From NCBI RefSeq assembly GCF_023238625.1, contig NZ_CP096670.1, positions 3,266,501 to 3,330,500 of the forward strand: a stretch of DNA of 64,000 bases, given 5' to 3'. Shown here piece after piece: positions 1 to 6,577 of this stretch. The DNA is from Agarivorans sp. TSD2052 (GTDB taxonomy: Bacteria; Pseudomonadota; Gammaproteobacteria; Enterobacterales; Celerinatantimonadaceae). The first letter of the stretch is position 1. Each line of letters starts with the position of its first letter. A program made the translations under genes and the position numbers. Below the pieces are notes generated by a model. The model did not search any database and had not been told where the DNA came from. It saw nothing but the letters and a program-made list of their open reading frames with translations.

Positions 1-311
1 AGGTGTTGAACGAGTTCACGCTTTATAAAACCGAGATGCTTGAACGACCAATGCCAATTTTTCCATAAACTGGATCCGCTGAATGGTAAAAGAGTATGTG
101 GTCTTATGCCACTGCGATCAAGCTTAAGAAACCCTCAATCTGCAAATATTCTGTAATAAATTTGGCTAAAGCAACACTTTAACAGGACTAGAGGCTAATT
201 TTCAGGGAAGGATGGTGAGCTTTAAAGGCAAAAAACCATCCAATAGAGATGCACTCATTGGTATTACTCAGGGCAAGAGCCGTAGTGCGGGGTTAATTGT
301 CTGGATATGCA
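1..311. other. Gene-free distal part of the leftmost cassette, with attC R'' box at 4-10
   Basis: No coding region is supported here. GTTGAAC at 4-10 complements the cassette start GTTCAAC at 951-957, so this stretch is the 3' non-coding part of the cassette carrying the 312-821 gene, and its attC continues off the left edge. A small hairpin (GGATGG at 210-215, CCATCC at 236-241) is followed by a few bases resembling the sequence left of the REP-type transposase at 4173 (AGAGATGC, then TTGGTA), which may be a decayed mobile fragment. Confidence 0.5.
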
Positions 312-821
312 TTACCAGTCATGCTTTTTAGGATCTGTTTGCGCCAAAAACGCTTGTGAAAGCTGTTTAAGCAAGTCTTCTTCTGCTAAGCCTTGGCCTC
401 TAATTGCCATAAGCTGCATAGACGCTTTCGACCTACTGTGAGCATCAAATAACTGAGCCATTTGCTTATCTCTTTCATTAACAAGTCGATAAAGCGCTAG
501 ATACTTATTGTGAGCGCTCTCTCCAGATTTGTTAATCTGCTCACTGCATTCTAAAAGCGAATCATCGCAGAACTTCTCTATGGCTTTATCTTTAATAAGC
601 TTGAAGATTTTCCAGTCTGCTTCATTCATAACACAATTCCCAAAGATGCGTAACGCCCAAATAACAAGCAAAAAATTGTTGGCTAAAATGGCAACGAAGG
701 AGCAAAAGCCAACTGTTTTTTGTCCTTTTAAACGACGAGCTAGCCGAAAGGCGAACAGTATAAGTATAATGGCAGGGCTTAACATGAGGATGAAAACACA
801 CAAAAAATAACAACTTAGCAC
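312..821 (-). CDS. Cassette-encoded membrane-anchored protein of unknown function
   Basis: I do not recognise this 169-residue protein. Residues about 4-27 and 38-60 are two hydrophobic segments joined by a basic loop (RLARRLKGQK), so the protein is probably anchored in the inner membrane by two helices. The remaining 110 residues are charged and helical-looking, with a Gln/Lys-rich end, and probably lie in the cytoplasm. The gene reads away from intI, the normal cassette orientation. It is the only gene in the cassette bounded by the boxes at 951-957 and 4-10. The long non-coding tail after the stop is unusual for a cassette and may contain a decayed insertion. Confidence 0.6.
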   Translation of the reverse strand: MLSCYFLCVFILMLSPAIILILFAFRLARRLKGQKTVGFCSFVAILANNFLLVIWALRIFGNCVMNEADWKIFKLIKDKAIEKFCDDSLLECSEQINKSGESAHNKYLALYRLVNERDKQMAQLFDAHSRSKASMQLMAIRGQGLAEEDLLKQLSQAFLAQTDPKKHDW

Positions 822-839
822 TACGCCAAACGGGTAAGG

Positions 840-926
840 GCTTAACGCCGTTCCCCCCGTCTTAGCTAAACTCGCCTTGCGAAAACTAACAAGGCCTTGG
901 CCCCGCCAACATCAACACCGTTATTT
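840..926. other. Possible decayed attC inside the leftmost cassette
   Basis: GCTTAACGCCG at 840-850 resembles the R'/L' end shared by the confirmed attC sites of this array (TAACGCC), and ACACCGTTATTT at 915-926 could be the opposite arm. The arms pair only partly. The cassette-border test is satisfied by the outer site at 951-1005, not by this one, so it may be the scar of an older cassette fusion. Confidence 0.3.
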
Positions 927-950
927 ACTATAGAAAGGAGCATCGGGCTT

Positions 951-1005
951 GTTCAACACCCAAATAAGGTGTCGGCTGCGCGACACCTATTCTTATTCGT
1001 TATGC
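951..1005 (-). other. attC site of the toxin-antitoxin cassette
   Basis: This is a compact attC with outer boxes GTTCAAC (951-957) and GTTATGC (999-1005). The inner arms AAGGTGTCG (966-974) and CGACACCT (981-988) form a strong stem with a short loop. GTTATGC exactly complements the cassette start GCATAAC at 1605-1611, which assigns this attC to the ParDE cassette. Confidence 0.8.
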
Positions 1006-1028
1006 GTGACTTGACTAATTTGAACTTT

Positions 1029-1056
1029 ATACCATAATCACCATACTATTTGGTAT
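1029..1056 (+). promoter_or_regulatory. Probable autoregulatory operator of the toxin-antitoxin pair
   Basis: An imperfect palindrome with ends ATACCA (1029-1034) and TGGTAT (1051-1056) lies 15 bases before the antitoxin start, and an AAGG ribosome-binding site follows at 1060-1063. ParD-type ribbon-helix-helix antitoxins normally bind such a palindrome and repress their own operon. The site is inferred from its position and symmetry only. Confidence 0.45.
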
Positions 1057-1071
1057 TTTAAGGTTAAGACA

Positions 1072-1314
1072 ATGGCTAAAAACACAAGTATTACTTTAGG
1101 TGATCATTTTGAAGGCTTTATTAGCTCACAAATTCAATCCGGAAGATACGGCTCAACCAGTGAGGTTATTCGATCTGCGTTACGTTTATTGGAAACACAA
1201 GAAACAAAATTGCATACATTACGTAACTCTCTTATTGAAGGAGAAGAAAGCGGAGTCGCTGATTACGATTTAGATTCATTTATTAATGAACTTGATAACG
1301 AAAATTCAAAATGA
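1072..1314 (+). CDS. parD: ParD-like ribbon-helix-helix antitoxin
   Basis: An 80-residue protein whose first 45 residues fit the ParD ribbon-helix-helix fold: a short beta strand (TSITLGDHFEGFI) followed by helices containing GRYGSTSEVIRSALRLLE, the pattern that makes the DNA-binding dimer. The acidic C-terminal half (about 50-80) would wrap around the toxin. The stop codon overlaps the next start by four bases (ATGA), the usual translational coupling in these operons. The pair reads toward intI, against the other cassette genes, so it must use its own promoter. This fits the known habit of integron toxin-antitoxin cassettes, which stabilise large arrays. Family assignment is confident; the exact target gene is not known. 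Confidence 0.88.
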   Translation: MAKNTSITLGDHFEGFISSQIQSGRYGSTSEVIRSALRLLETQETKLHTLRNSLIEGEESGVADYDLDSFINELDNENSK

Positions 1315-1610
1315 AGCCATTTACATTAACGATTTCAGCAAAAAACGATCTTAAGGATGTAGCTATATTTACGGCTCGTCGTTGGGGAAAAGAGCAGCGA
1401 AATATTTACCTTAAACAGTTTGATGATTCTTTTTGGTTGTTAGCGGAAAATCCCGATATAGGTAAAGGCTGTGATGAAATTAGAAATGGTTATCGAAAAT
1501 TTCTCCAAGGTAGCCACGTAATATTTTACAAACAAACAGGTAGCCAACAAATACAGATAATGAGAATTCTGCACAAAAGTATGGACATCTCCCCTATTTT
1601 TGGCGCATAA
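1311..1610 (+). CDS. parE: ParE/RelE-superfamily toxin
   Basis: This 99-residue protein has the compact ParE/RelE layout: N-terminal strand (FTLTISAKNDLKDVAIFTARRWG), two helices with the conserved stretch LAENPDIGKGCDEIRNGYRK, then strands ending in HVIFYKQ and IMRILHKSMD. ParE toxins poison DNA gyrase; RelE toxins cut mRNA on the ribosome. The NPDIGKG..IR.GYR motif and the ParD-like partner favour ParE. The start overlaps the antitoxin stop. The stop codon lies inside the cassette border box at 1605-1611, so almost no sequence is wasted between gene and recombination site. Confidence 0.88.
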   Translation: MKPFTLTISAKNDLKDVAIFTARRWGKEQRNIYLKQFDDSFWLLAENPDIGKGCDEIRNGYRKFLQGSHVIFYKQTGSQQIQIMRILHKSMDISPIFGA

Positions 1611-2073
1611 CGCCGCGTTCTAGCGAATCCCCTCATAATTCCTTGGAAATTCAATATAGTAGACGCGAACCCCGTTTTCTCACCATCATCACTATGCCAC
1701 ATGCTATTTAAGCTACATCGACTTGATTAGACACCTTATTGGCGCGCATTAATGAATACAATCAACAAAGTCGTTTACACCTTAAATGAGCCTGACACTA
1801 GCTGTGCCATAAGCACCTCTGCCTTGAATAGTGCCATCTTAGGGTTAACCGATAAATGTCTAGTGCCCCTGACACTCCAAAGGACTGGATAGCCCAGGCA
1901 GCGATAAGATCGCACTAAGAGAGCCTCTATATGTGTTTGCTGTAAACGATGATTTGACAGCTAACTGACAGACGAAGTAGATGAATTTGTTGATTGATTT
2001 TAGTTTGACTGCAAGAGCAGTCAAATAAGTTAGGCTCGCCTATTGACTACCCGGAGGCTCAAATGTGTTATAC
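1605..2073. other. Gene-free stretch between two cassette borders, with a decayed attC
   Basis: The left border is the cassette start box GCATAAC (1605-1611) followed by TAACGCCGCG. The right border is GTTATAC (2067-2073), the R'' box of the zinc-ribbon cassette. A normal attC is 55-120 bases, so the 469 bases between them must hold an insertion or a cassette without a gene. No open frame with coding character is visible. The block at about 1618-1672 recurs in reverse orientation near 42021-42076. GAGCCTC (1921-1927) and GAGGCTC (2054-2060) could pair over a long distance. Confidence 0.5.
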
Positions 2074-2078
2074 GTATT

Positions 2079-2471
2079 TTACCTTTTAAGCCACCACTCA
2101 CTCTCTATATCCTTACCAGCAATCCAGCGATACAATTTACGAAATGTTGGCACCGCATATTCGGTTTTAATTTCGAGATCACAAGAAGTACATGTTGAGA
2201 TGACAAACATAGCTCTGATTAAAGGTCTCTGACGAGATTCAAAATATTCAAAAGGCTCTTCGCTAAATTTAACTCTATGCGACGAACAACTACAGGAGCT
2301 ACATTTAGATTCTCCCTCGTTATTTTTAAGGTGATTCATAGCAAATTCATGAGCATCTAGCTCCCAACTTGTTGCCGTTGAGCTTGCCCCACAAAATTCA
2401 CAATACTTTTCATTTGCTGAGTTACCTTGACCACAAGCTAAACAGCCCCATCTATAGCCTGACATTTTCAC
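2079..2471 (-). CDS. Cassette-encoded zinc-ribbon protein
   Basis: This 130-residue protein has two clear metal-binding regions. The N-terminal one has CLAC and CEFC pairs (about residues 10-30), the spacing of a zinc ribbon. The second has CSSCSCSSH (about 57-65) and a later CTSC (about 94-97), which could complete another site. A Trp-rich basic end (WIAGKDIESEWWLKR) follows. Proteins of this kind may bind nucleic acid or a protein partner, but I cannot name a family. The start at 2471 has an in-frame ATG two codons later. The cassette is bounded by exactly matching boxes at 2478-2484 and 2067-2073. Confidence 0.65.
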   Translation of the reverse strand: MKMSGYRWGCLACGQGNSANEKYCEFCGASSTATSWELDAHEFAMNHLKNNEGESKCSSCSCSSHRVKFSEEPFEYFESRQRPLIRAMFVISTCTSCDLEIKTEYAVPTFRKLYRWIAGKDIESEWWLKR

Positions 2472-2477
2472 CTATAC

Positions 2478-2561
2478 GTATAACGCCGGTAGCAAAGGCG
2501 AGCGTTTTTCGCGAGTCCAGCCCGCGTTTTATGCGGGCGATTTTGCCTACCCTTGTTATAT
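2478..2561 (-). other. attC site of the four-helix membrane protein cassette
   Basis: Outer boxes are GTATAAC (2478-2484) and GTTATAT (2555-2561), with TAACGCCGGTAGCAAAGGCG on one side and CGATTTTGCCTACCCTTGTT on the other; the arms GGTAGCAAAGGCG and GCCTACC pair with bulges. A second inner hairpin uses CCCGCG and GCGGGC around 2521-2538. GTTATAT exactly complements the cassette start ATATAAC at 3051-3057. Confidence 0.8.
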
Positions 2562-3047
2562 TTATGTATACAGTATCTGCGCAGCCAACGGCATCAGCGC
2601 AACTGCAGCGACTAATGAACCAATTATTACAGCTACTGAAATTAGCGCTTTTTTCCAAGATGCCATACTATCCCACTTAGCAGCCATAGGCGTAATAAAG
2701 GTTCCAAACTTAAGCTCAACTACGCCAATAATGGCATATGCCAGAAGTAACAAGCCAATACCATAGATTAGTGCATTCTCCATGCCGGTAAATGCTGAGA
2801 CTGACAAAATTAGTATTGCCGGTATACCTGCTGAAATCACTTTGGTTTTTGCTGGCTTCTGAGAGAGAGGAACTGGTGGCGGTAGCGCGCGCCTTTTTAA
2901 ATTACCACCAACGACCACCATAACACCGCCAATTATGAAGAGCGGGATGCTAGCTGGCGGACCAACAATCAAAGCAGTAATAACAAGTACCCAGCCAATG
3001 ATGAGCACTTTTTTCCATTTAGGGTAGCTTTCTACGATATCATTCAT
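2562..3047 (-). CDS. Cassette-encoded multi-helix membrane protein
   Basis: I place the start at 3047 (MNDIVESYPKWKK), because the longer open frame would run into the attC at 3051-3150. The protein then has 161 residues with about four to five hydrophobic segments: VLIIGWVLVITALIVG, SIPLFIIGGVMVVVGG, VISAGIPAILILSVS, ALIYGIGLLLLAYAIIGV and ALISVAVIIGSLVAAVALMP. A proline-rich basic linker (KRRALPPPVPLSQKPAK) divides the protein into two halves. Each half is preceded by a similar W-K-K motif (YPKWKK, MASWKK), suggesting an internal duplication. No family is recognised. Borders at 3051-3057 and 2555-2561 match exactly. Confidence 0.65.
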   Translation of the reverse strand: MNDIVESYPKWKKVLIIGWVLVITALIVGPPASIPLFIIGGVMVVVGGNLKRRALPPPVPLSQKPAKTKVISAGIPAILILSVSAFTGMENALIYGIGLLLLAYAIIGVVELKFGTFITPMAAKWDSMASWKKALISVAVIIGSLVAAVALMPLAAQILYT

Positions 3048-3050
3048 AAA

Positions 3051-3150
3051 ATATAACGCCGCAGCCACGGGCAAAGGCTAGCGGCTTGCCGCGCTGTGGC
3101 CTTTGTCCCCGAGGAGCGAAGCGACGAGTTAGTGAGCTTCATTGTTAGGC
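3051..3150 (-). other. attC site of the SMI1/KNR4-like cassette
   Basis: Outer boxes are ATATAAC (3051-3057) and GTTAGGC (3144-3150), 100 bases in total. The interior is GC-rich with pairing arms, including GCCACGGGCAAAGGC near the left and GCTGTGGCCTTTGTCCCC in the middle. GTTAGGC exactly complements the cassette start GCCTAAC at 3635-3641. The stop codon of the upstream gene lies within the site. Confidence 0.8.
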
Positions 3151-3624
3151 ATTTTCCGCCAACGCACGCAATTTTTCAGTGAGCTGAAATGGCGCACTAA
3201 TACCTGAACTATTGATTTTCACGCATTGCCCAGAAGGCATCATGAACAACCCTGTGTTCTCTGACCATCCCTGTATGGAGCCAACCATTACGGCCTCATT
3301 CGGTGCTTTGTAGTTGACTCGCCATGCTCGATTCGCTGTCGTAATCGACTGAGGCTGAAGCTGCCCTCTCGATAGCCCTTTACCTTCGAACAAACTCACG
3401 GGAATGCCAAATAGCGTAAGCTTCTTGAAGAAGCATCCGTTTGTGCTTTTCAGAAGGGAAACAAGTGCGGGGGGAAATTCCGCTTTAGCTTCGAGGCAAG
3501 CCCACTCGATCATTTCATCGGTGGCCGGAGGATAGATTGCGGCAGTGCCGTGATCTACGTGCCAGTTACTAGCGCCGAGATTGCACTCTATTCCGTTGGA
3601 TTCAAACTCTTCGATGATGTTCAT
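3145..3624 (-). CDS. SMI1/KNR4-like cassette protein
   Basis: This 159-residue protein shows the SMI1/KNR4 layout: an N-terminal charged helix, then a segment reading DEMIEWACLEAKAEFPPALV and SLLKSTNGCFFKKLTLFG (about residues 36-75). In this family a Pro-hydrophobic helix is followed by a conserved NG and an aromatic strand. A GW motif and a C-terminal helix follow. In bacteria, SMI1/KNR4 proteins often act as immunity proteins against contact-dependent or polymorphic toxins. No toxin lies beside this gene, so an orphan immunity role is only an inference. The cassette contains just this gene, and both borders match exactly. Confidence 0.65.
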   Translation of the reverse strand: MNIIEEFESNGIECNLGASNWHVDHGTAAIYPPATDEMIEWACLEAKAEFPPALVSLLKSTNGCFFKKLTLFGIPVSLFEGKGLSRGQLQPQSITTANRAWRVNYKAPNEAVMVGSIQGWSENTGLFMMPSGQCVKINSSGISAPFQLTEKLRALAENA

Positions 3625-3634
3625 TTAATTTGAT

Positions 3635-3706
3635 GCCTAACGCCCGCAGCTGCGGACGGACTGGAGCGCAGCGGAAAGACGTTCCGACAGCCTGCGCTTG
3701 TTAGAT
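3635..3706 (-). other. attC site of the HNH-fragment cassette
   Basis: A 72-base attC with boxes GCCTAAC (3635-3641) and GTTAGAT (3700-3706). The left arm is CGCCCGCAGCTGCGGACGGA, and the right arm ends in TCCGACAGCCTGCGCTTG. It resembles the 72-base attC at 6506-6577 (shared TCCGACAGC and TGGAGC..CAGCG), so the two belong to one attC family. The stop codon of the upstream gene overlaps the right box. Confidence 0.85.
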
Positions 3707-3985
3707 TTGATTGACATACACTGCCTCCCGATGGAATTCTAAATACGGAAGGCAGCCTGCTTCTACTTTGTAAAGCTTCATTGAACTTGTGATTCCTAGC
3801 TGACTGATATCCCGCTCGCCTAACAGTGGCGAGATAATTAGGCTCCCATCATCTGTAAAGCTTATATAGCCACGATCAAATAGTTTATCCAAAGTTGGAC
3901 TTAAAAGTAGTCCGTTAAAGGGATCAATACGCTCTGAATCAGTAGACTTGCTCCAAGGTTTAATAAAAAATAACAGGACATCCAA
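3701..3985 (-). pseudogene. C-terminal fragment of an HNH restriction-type endonuclease
   Basis: The 94 residues match the region after the catalytic core of HNH endonucleases: IKPWSKSTDSERIDPFNG, then LLLSPTLDKLFDRGYISF and SLIISPLLGERDISQLG. In complete enzymes a His-His pair precedes IKPW, and a zinc-binding core lies further upstream. Here the frame closes with a stop codon six codons before the TTG at 3985, and the usual His pair is replaced by FF. The nuclease N-terminus is therefore missing and the protein is unlikely to cut DNA. The expected cassette start box (ATCTAAC) is not found to the right; a mobile insertion may have removed it together with the 5' half of the gene. Confidence 0.6.
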
Positions 3986-3998
3986 TTTATCTTGTTTT

Positions 3999-4044
3999 GA
4001 TTAACAATAACCCTTAAGCAAAAGTTTTTGGGTGCTTGTTAGAT
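3999..4044 (-). other. Possible compact attC
   Basis: GATTAACAATAACCC at 3999-4013 and GGGTGCTTGTTAGAT at 4030-4044 can pair as attC arms around a TTAAGCA/TGCTT stem. The outer boxes are GATTAAC and GTTAGAT. GATTAAC does not exactly complement the R'' box of the cassette on its left (GTTAGAT at 3700-3706), so the border is either mutated or rebuilt. Confidence 0.45.
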
Positions 4045-4089
4045 TTTTTGAGGCGTAAAGCAACTAAAGAAACATGCGATAAGGTCATT

Positions 4090-4126
4090 GGGCTTTAAGT
4101 GGCAAAATGCAGCCACCGCTAAGCCC
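4090..4126. repeat. REP-like hairpin beside the REP-associated transposase
   Basis: GGGCTTTAAGTGGC (4090-4103) and GCCACCGCTAAGCCC (4112-4126) form a long stem with an 8-base loop, directly downstream of the transposase gene at 4173. REP-associated tyrosine transposases typically keep such imperfect palindromes at their flanks. Only one clear copy is visible in the window. Confidence 0.5.
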
Positions 4127-4172
4127 TCAATTGAGCTGAAGAGATGCGTTGGTAGGTTTTATGTGGGCTACG

Positions 4173-5165
4173 CTAGCTGTCGCAGAGTTGTAATTTACTA
4201 TGAGTGGCGTACCAGCGCCGGCCTGTTTGGCTAGCATGTTGTTGCAGATGTTTATTTGAGCCAGCCGCGCTAATAAAGTGGCGGTTAAAGTCTTTCACCA
4301 CACTTAGCCAGTCTTTCTGATTAATGTTAAGCCGTGTCATTATTGGTAATATATTGGCGGGTATTGCCCCGCGTTTATCGGCGCGTACACAACGGCCTGT
4401 CCAGTCTACTAACTCTAGATATTCATAAAGGTTAAAGGGTAAACCGGGGCTGGGGTCACCATGGGCTTTATAACCGGAAAAAGGTAACACCGTTGAGGGT
4501 TGTAGGTTTTCTTCTGATTTAGCGGTTTTTAGCGCCTGCATGCGCAGTTGCACACTGGTAAAGTCAGACTCTTCTGGGGTATCAGCCATTTGGGCTCTGA
4601 CTGGGTTTAAATCTACATAGGCCATACAAGCCAGTACGGCGGCTTCATCTAATAAGGCTTGAGATTTAAAACGGCCTTCCCAAAATCGGCCCTTGCATTG
4701 TTCTTCTTTATTCGCTTGGCGAGCTATGTGCTCGTTTAGGCAGCGCATAAACCAAGAGATATCAAATAAGCGTTTACGCCAGTCTTCCAGTTTTTCTATA
4801 GACTTAGGGTAGTTTTCATCTTTGGCTTGTGGGTCACTAAGGTATTGCTCTACCACATTGTGGCCTGCAAACAATTGCTTCCATCGGGTATTTATCTCGC
4901 GATAACTCCACTGCTCTGCCTGCTTTTGGTTTACTCGTAATACCAAGTGGTAGTGATTGCTCATTACTGCATAGGCACAAACCTCAACCGAGAACACTTG
5001 GGCTAGTTGAGTAAACTTATCCACTATCCATTGTTTTCGATGCTCAAAGCTTGCCCCTGTTTCCCGGTCTTCCCCACACAAATAGGCGCGTCGAACACAG
5101 CGACAAATGCAGTGATAATAAGGCGTGCTGTCTAAACAAATTTGTTGGTCACGAGCGCGAGTCAT
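4173..5165 (-). CDS. REP-associated tyrosine transposase (IS200-like, Y1 type)
   Basis: This 330-residue protein carries the HUH nuclease signature HYH at residues 71-73 inside MSNHYHLVLRV. It also has a downstream AYVDLNPVRA segment in which Tyr183 is the likely single catalytic tyrosine. These are the marks of the IS200/IS605 TnpA superfamily, and the length and lack of a TnpB partner point to the REP-associated (RAYT) branch. Such enzymes nick single-stranded DNA at palindromic REP sequences, and a REP-like hairpin lies just downstream. Residues from about 230 onward form an extra C-terminal region. The gene starts inside what looks like the truncated end of an IS110-type transposase gene, so its arrival probably removed that gene's 5' part. 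Confidence 0.85.
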   Translation of the reverse strand: MTRARDQQICLDSTPYYHCICRCVRRAYLCGEDRETGASFEHRKQWIVDKFTQLAQVFSVEVCAYAVMSNHYHLVLRVNQKQAEQWSYREINTRWKQLFAGHNVVEQYLSDPQAKDENYPKSIEKLEDWRKRLFDISWFMRCLNEHIARQANKEEQCKGRFWEGRFKSQALLDEAAVLACMAYVDLNPVRAQMADTPEESDFTSVQLRMQALKTAKSEENLQPSTVLPFSGYKAHGDPSPGLPFNLYEYLELVDWTGRCVRADKRGAIPANILPIMTRLNINQKDWLSVVKDFNRHFISAAGSNKHLQQHASQTGRRWYATHSKLQLCDS

Positions 5166-5195
5166 AGCTATTCCCCTTCTAGTGAAATTAAGCCT

Positions 5196-5816
5196 AGAAG
5201 AGAGAAATTAAATCGTCAAATTCATGGGTGTCCATTATTTCTTGCTAAAAAACTCACCTTTCAGCACTACATCAACATTGTTACCGAGCGCTATGAGCGG
5301 CTGCAACATCTTGAGCACGAGCTACAAATGATTGCCCAAGACTGGTGTTGGTATCCACTGGTGCAATATTTAACGGTACTCAGAGGCATACGGTTTTTAT
5401 CGGCCATTACTTTAGTCGCCGAACTGGGAGATATGCGCCGCTTTGCTAACCCGCGTTCACTGATGAACTTTGTCGGTTTAACCCCATCAGAGTACTCCAG
5501 TGGGAACCGACAAAAGCAAGGTGGAATTACCAAGTGTGGTAATACTCATGCTCGGCGAATACTAATAGAAGCCGCCTGGGCCTATCGCTTTGCCCCCAAA
5601 GTCTCCCGCGAGTTACAGATTAGACAACAAGACCAATCACTGAATTTACAGCAGCGTTCATGGGAGGCTCAGCTTCGATTATGCCGACGCTTTGCCCAAC
5701 TCAAACATCGTGGCAAAGAACACAACAAAGTGGTGACCGCAGTAGCCAGAGAGCTATTGGGTTACATCTGGGACATTGCCCAACGCTTTGACCCACAAAG
5801 CCAACATATAGGGTAG
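5196..5816 (+). pseudogene. IS110/IS1111-family transposase, 5'-truncated remnant
   Basis: The frame ending at 5816 encodes the C-terminal half of an IS110-type transposase. It has a coiled region (RYERLQHLEHELQMIAQDW) and then the transposase_20 domain, with FLSAITLVAELGDMRRFANP, GLTPSEYSSGNRQKQGGITK and GNTHARRILIEAAWAYR, the region holding the catalytic serine (SSGN). The N-terminal RuvC-like DEDD domain is missing; upstream sequence switches to the opposite-strand RAYT gene. Without the DEDD domain the enzyme is inactive. The exact left limit of homology cannot be set from sequence alone and is given approximately. Confidence 0.75.
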
Positions 5817-6116
5817 AAATAGAAACAAGCTAACAGGTTAAAACAACTTGAATGAGTAAGACCGGCGGCAGCGGTGAGAGCAACCCTCGAGGGCGTTAAG
5901 CGATGTAAACTCGCGCACATAGACTGAGGCAAGGCTGCTAAATAAACTACAGGCGCAAACAATACATAACGAAGAGTTGCGATAACCAACTCGCCCTCTC
6001 TTTTATATCAGCAAGGTCAACCGCCGACACTTACTTGCCAAAGGTCTCTCATTCAGGTTTTCTATGCCGGTATTAATCGGTAGGAATAGACTCGTGCGTG
6101 TTGACAGTGGGGATCA
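5817..6116. other. Non-coding tail of the IS110-type remnant
   Basis: No gene is supported. This probably includes the 3' non-coding end of the IS110/IS1111 element, which in that group can hold the guide (bridge) RNA and the element end. No terminal repeat could be identified. Sequence before 6117 then leads into the attC of the next cassette. Confidence 0.4.
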
Positions 6117-6228
6117 TATCAACGCCCGCATCACGGGCAATTGAATGTTGGACTGCTTTTTTGCAGTCTTTGCTTTTCGCAAAAAACCGGCCGACGTTTA
6201 ATTGTCGCTGTGCATGCGATTGTTAGTT
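6117..6228 (-). other. attC site of the small membrane protein cassette
   Basis: Boxes are TATCAAC (6117-6123) and GTTAGTT (6222-6228), 112 bases. GTTAGTT exactly complements the cassette start AACTAAC at 6506-6512. The arms TCAACGCCCGCAT and GCATGCGATTGTTAG pair with bulges; an internal hairpin GACTGC..GCAGTC lies at about 6151-6167. This is a longer attC type than its neighbour at 6506. Confidence 0.7.
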
Positions 6229-6233
6229 GCCGT

Positions 6234-6470
6234 TTATTTAACATTACCGTTGAACTTTAATAATGACTGTTTATATATTAAATAATTTCCAAAAGTCATT
6301 GCAGCAAGCGGGATTAAAGGTATTACCCAATAAAGCACATGCCCAAATAAAACCCCTGTAGAGAAATCATATTCAGAAAAAATTGTACCCATAAAAATGA
6401 ATATCGCTAAAAGTAAAACTGTTAACAACATTGCTACCAAAAAAAGTACAATTCCAGTGAATTTATTCAA
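6234..6470 (-). CDS. Small two-helix membrane protein (cassette cargo)
   Basis: The 78-residue product has two strong hydrophobic segments, about residues 5-29 (TGIVLFLVAMLLTVLLLAIF) and 42-64 (LFGHVLYWVIPLIPLAAMTF), and a short basic tail, so it should sit in the inner membrane. No enzyme motif is visible and I do not recognise a family. It is the only gene in its cassette, which passes the border test exactly. It is the second cassette from attI and so would be expected to be expressed if the cassette promoter is active. Confidence 0.6.
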   Translation of the reverse strand: MNKFTGIVLFLVAMLLTVLLLAIFIFMGTIFSEYDFSTGVLFGHVLYWVIPLIPLAAMTFGNYLIYKQSLLKFNGNVK

Positions 6471-6505
6471 AACTATTTACATCCTCAGTTTCAGTAATGA
6501 TTGGC

Positions 6506-6577
6506 AACTAACGCCGCGCTCTGCGGCAAATTTGGAGCTCAGCGTAAAATTTGTCCGACAGCAGCGCCTTGTTAGCA
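6506..6577 (-). other. attC site of the DGQHR/HEPN cassette
   Basis: A 72-base attC with boxes AACTAAC (6506-6512) and GTTAGCA (6571-6577) and strong arms: CGCCGCGCTCTGCGGCAAAT on the left, TTTGTCCGACAGCAGCGCC on the right. GTTAGCA exactly complements TGCTAAC at 8557-8563, the attI junction, which makes this the first cassette of the array. The stop codon of the upstream gene overlaps the site. Confidence 0.88.

Noticed and set aside
177-298. attC site to the right of the left window edge
   Set aside because: CTTTAAC and GTTAATT could be boxes, but the pairing is weak and the exact border match for this cassette is at 4-10 instead.
529-813. Open frames antisense to, or in another frame of, the 312-821 gene
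   Set aside because: They are shadows of the membrane protein gene, with no independent ribosome-binding site or protein-like pattern.
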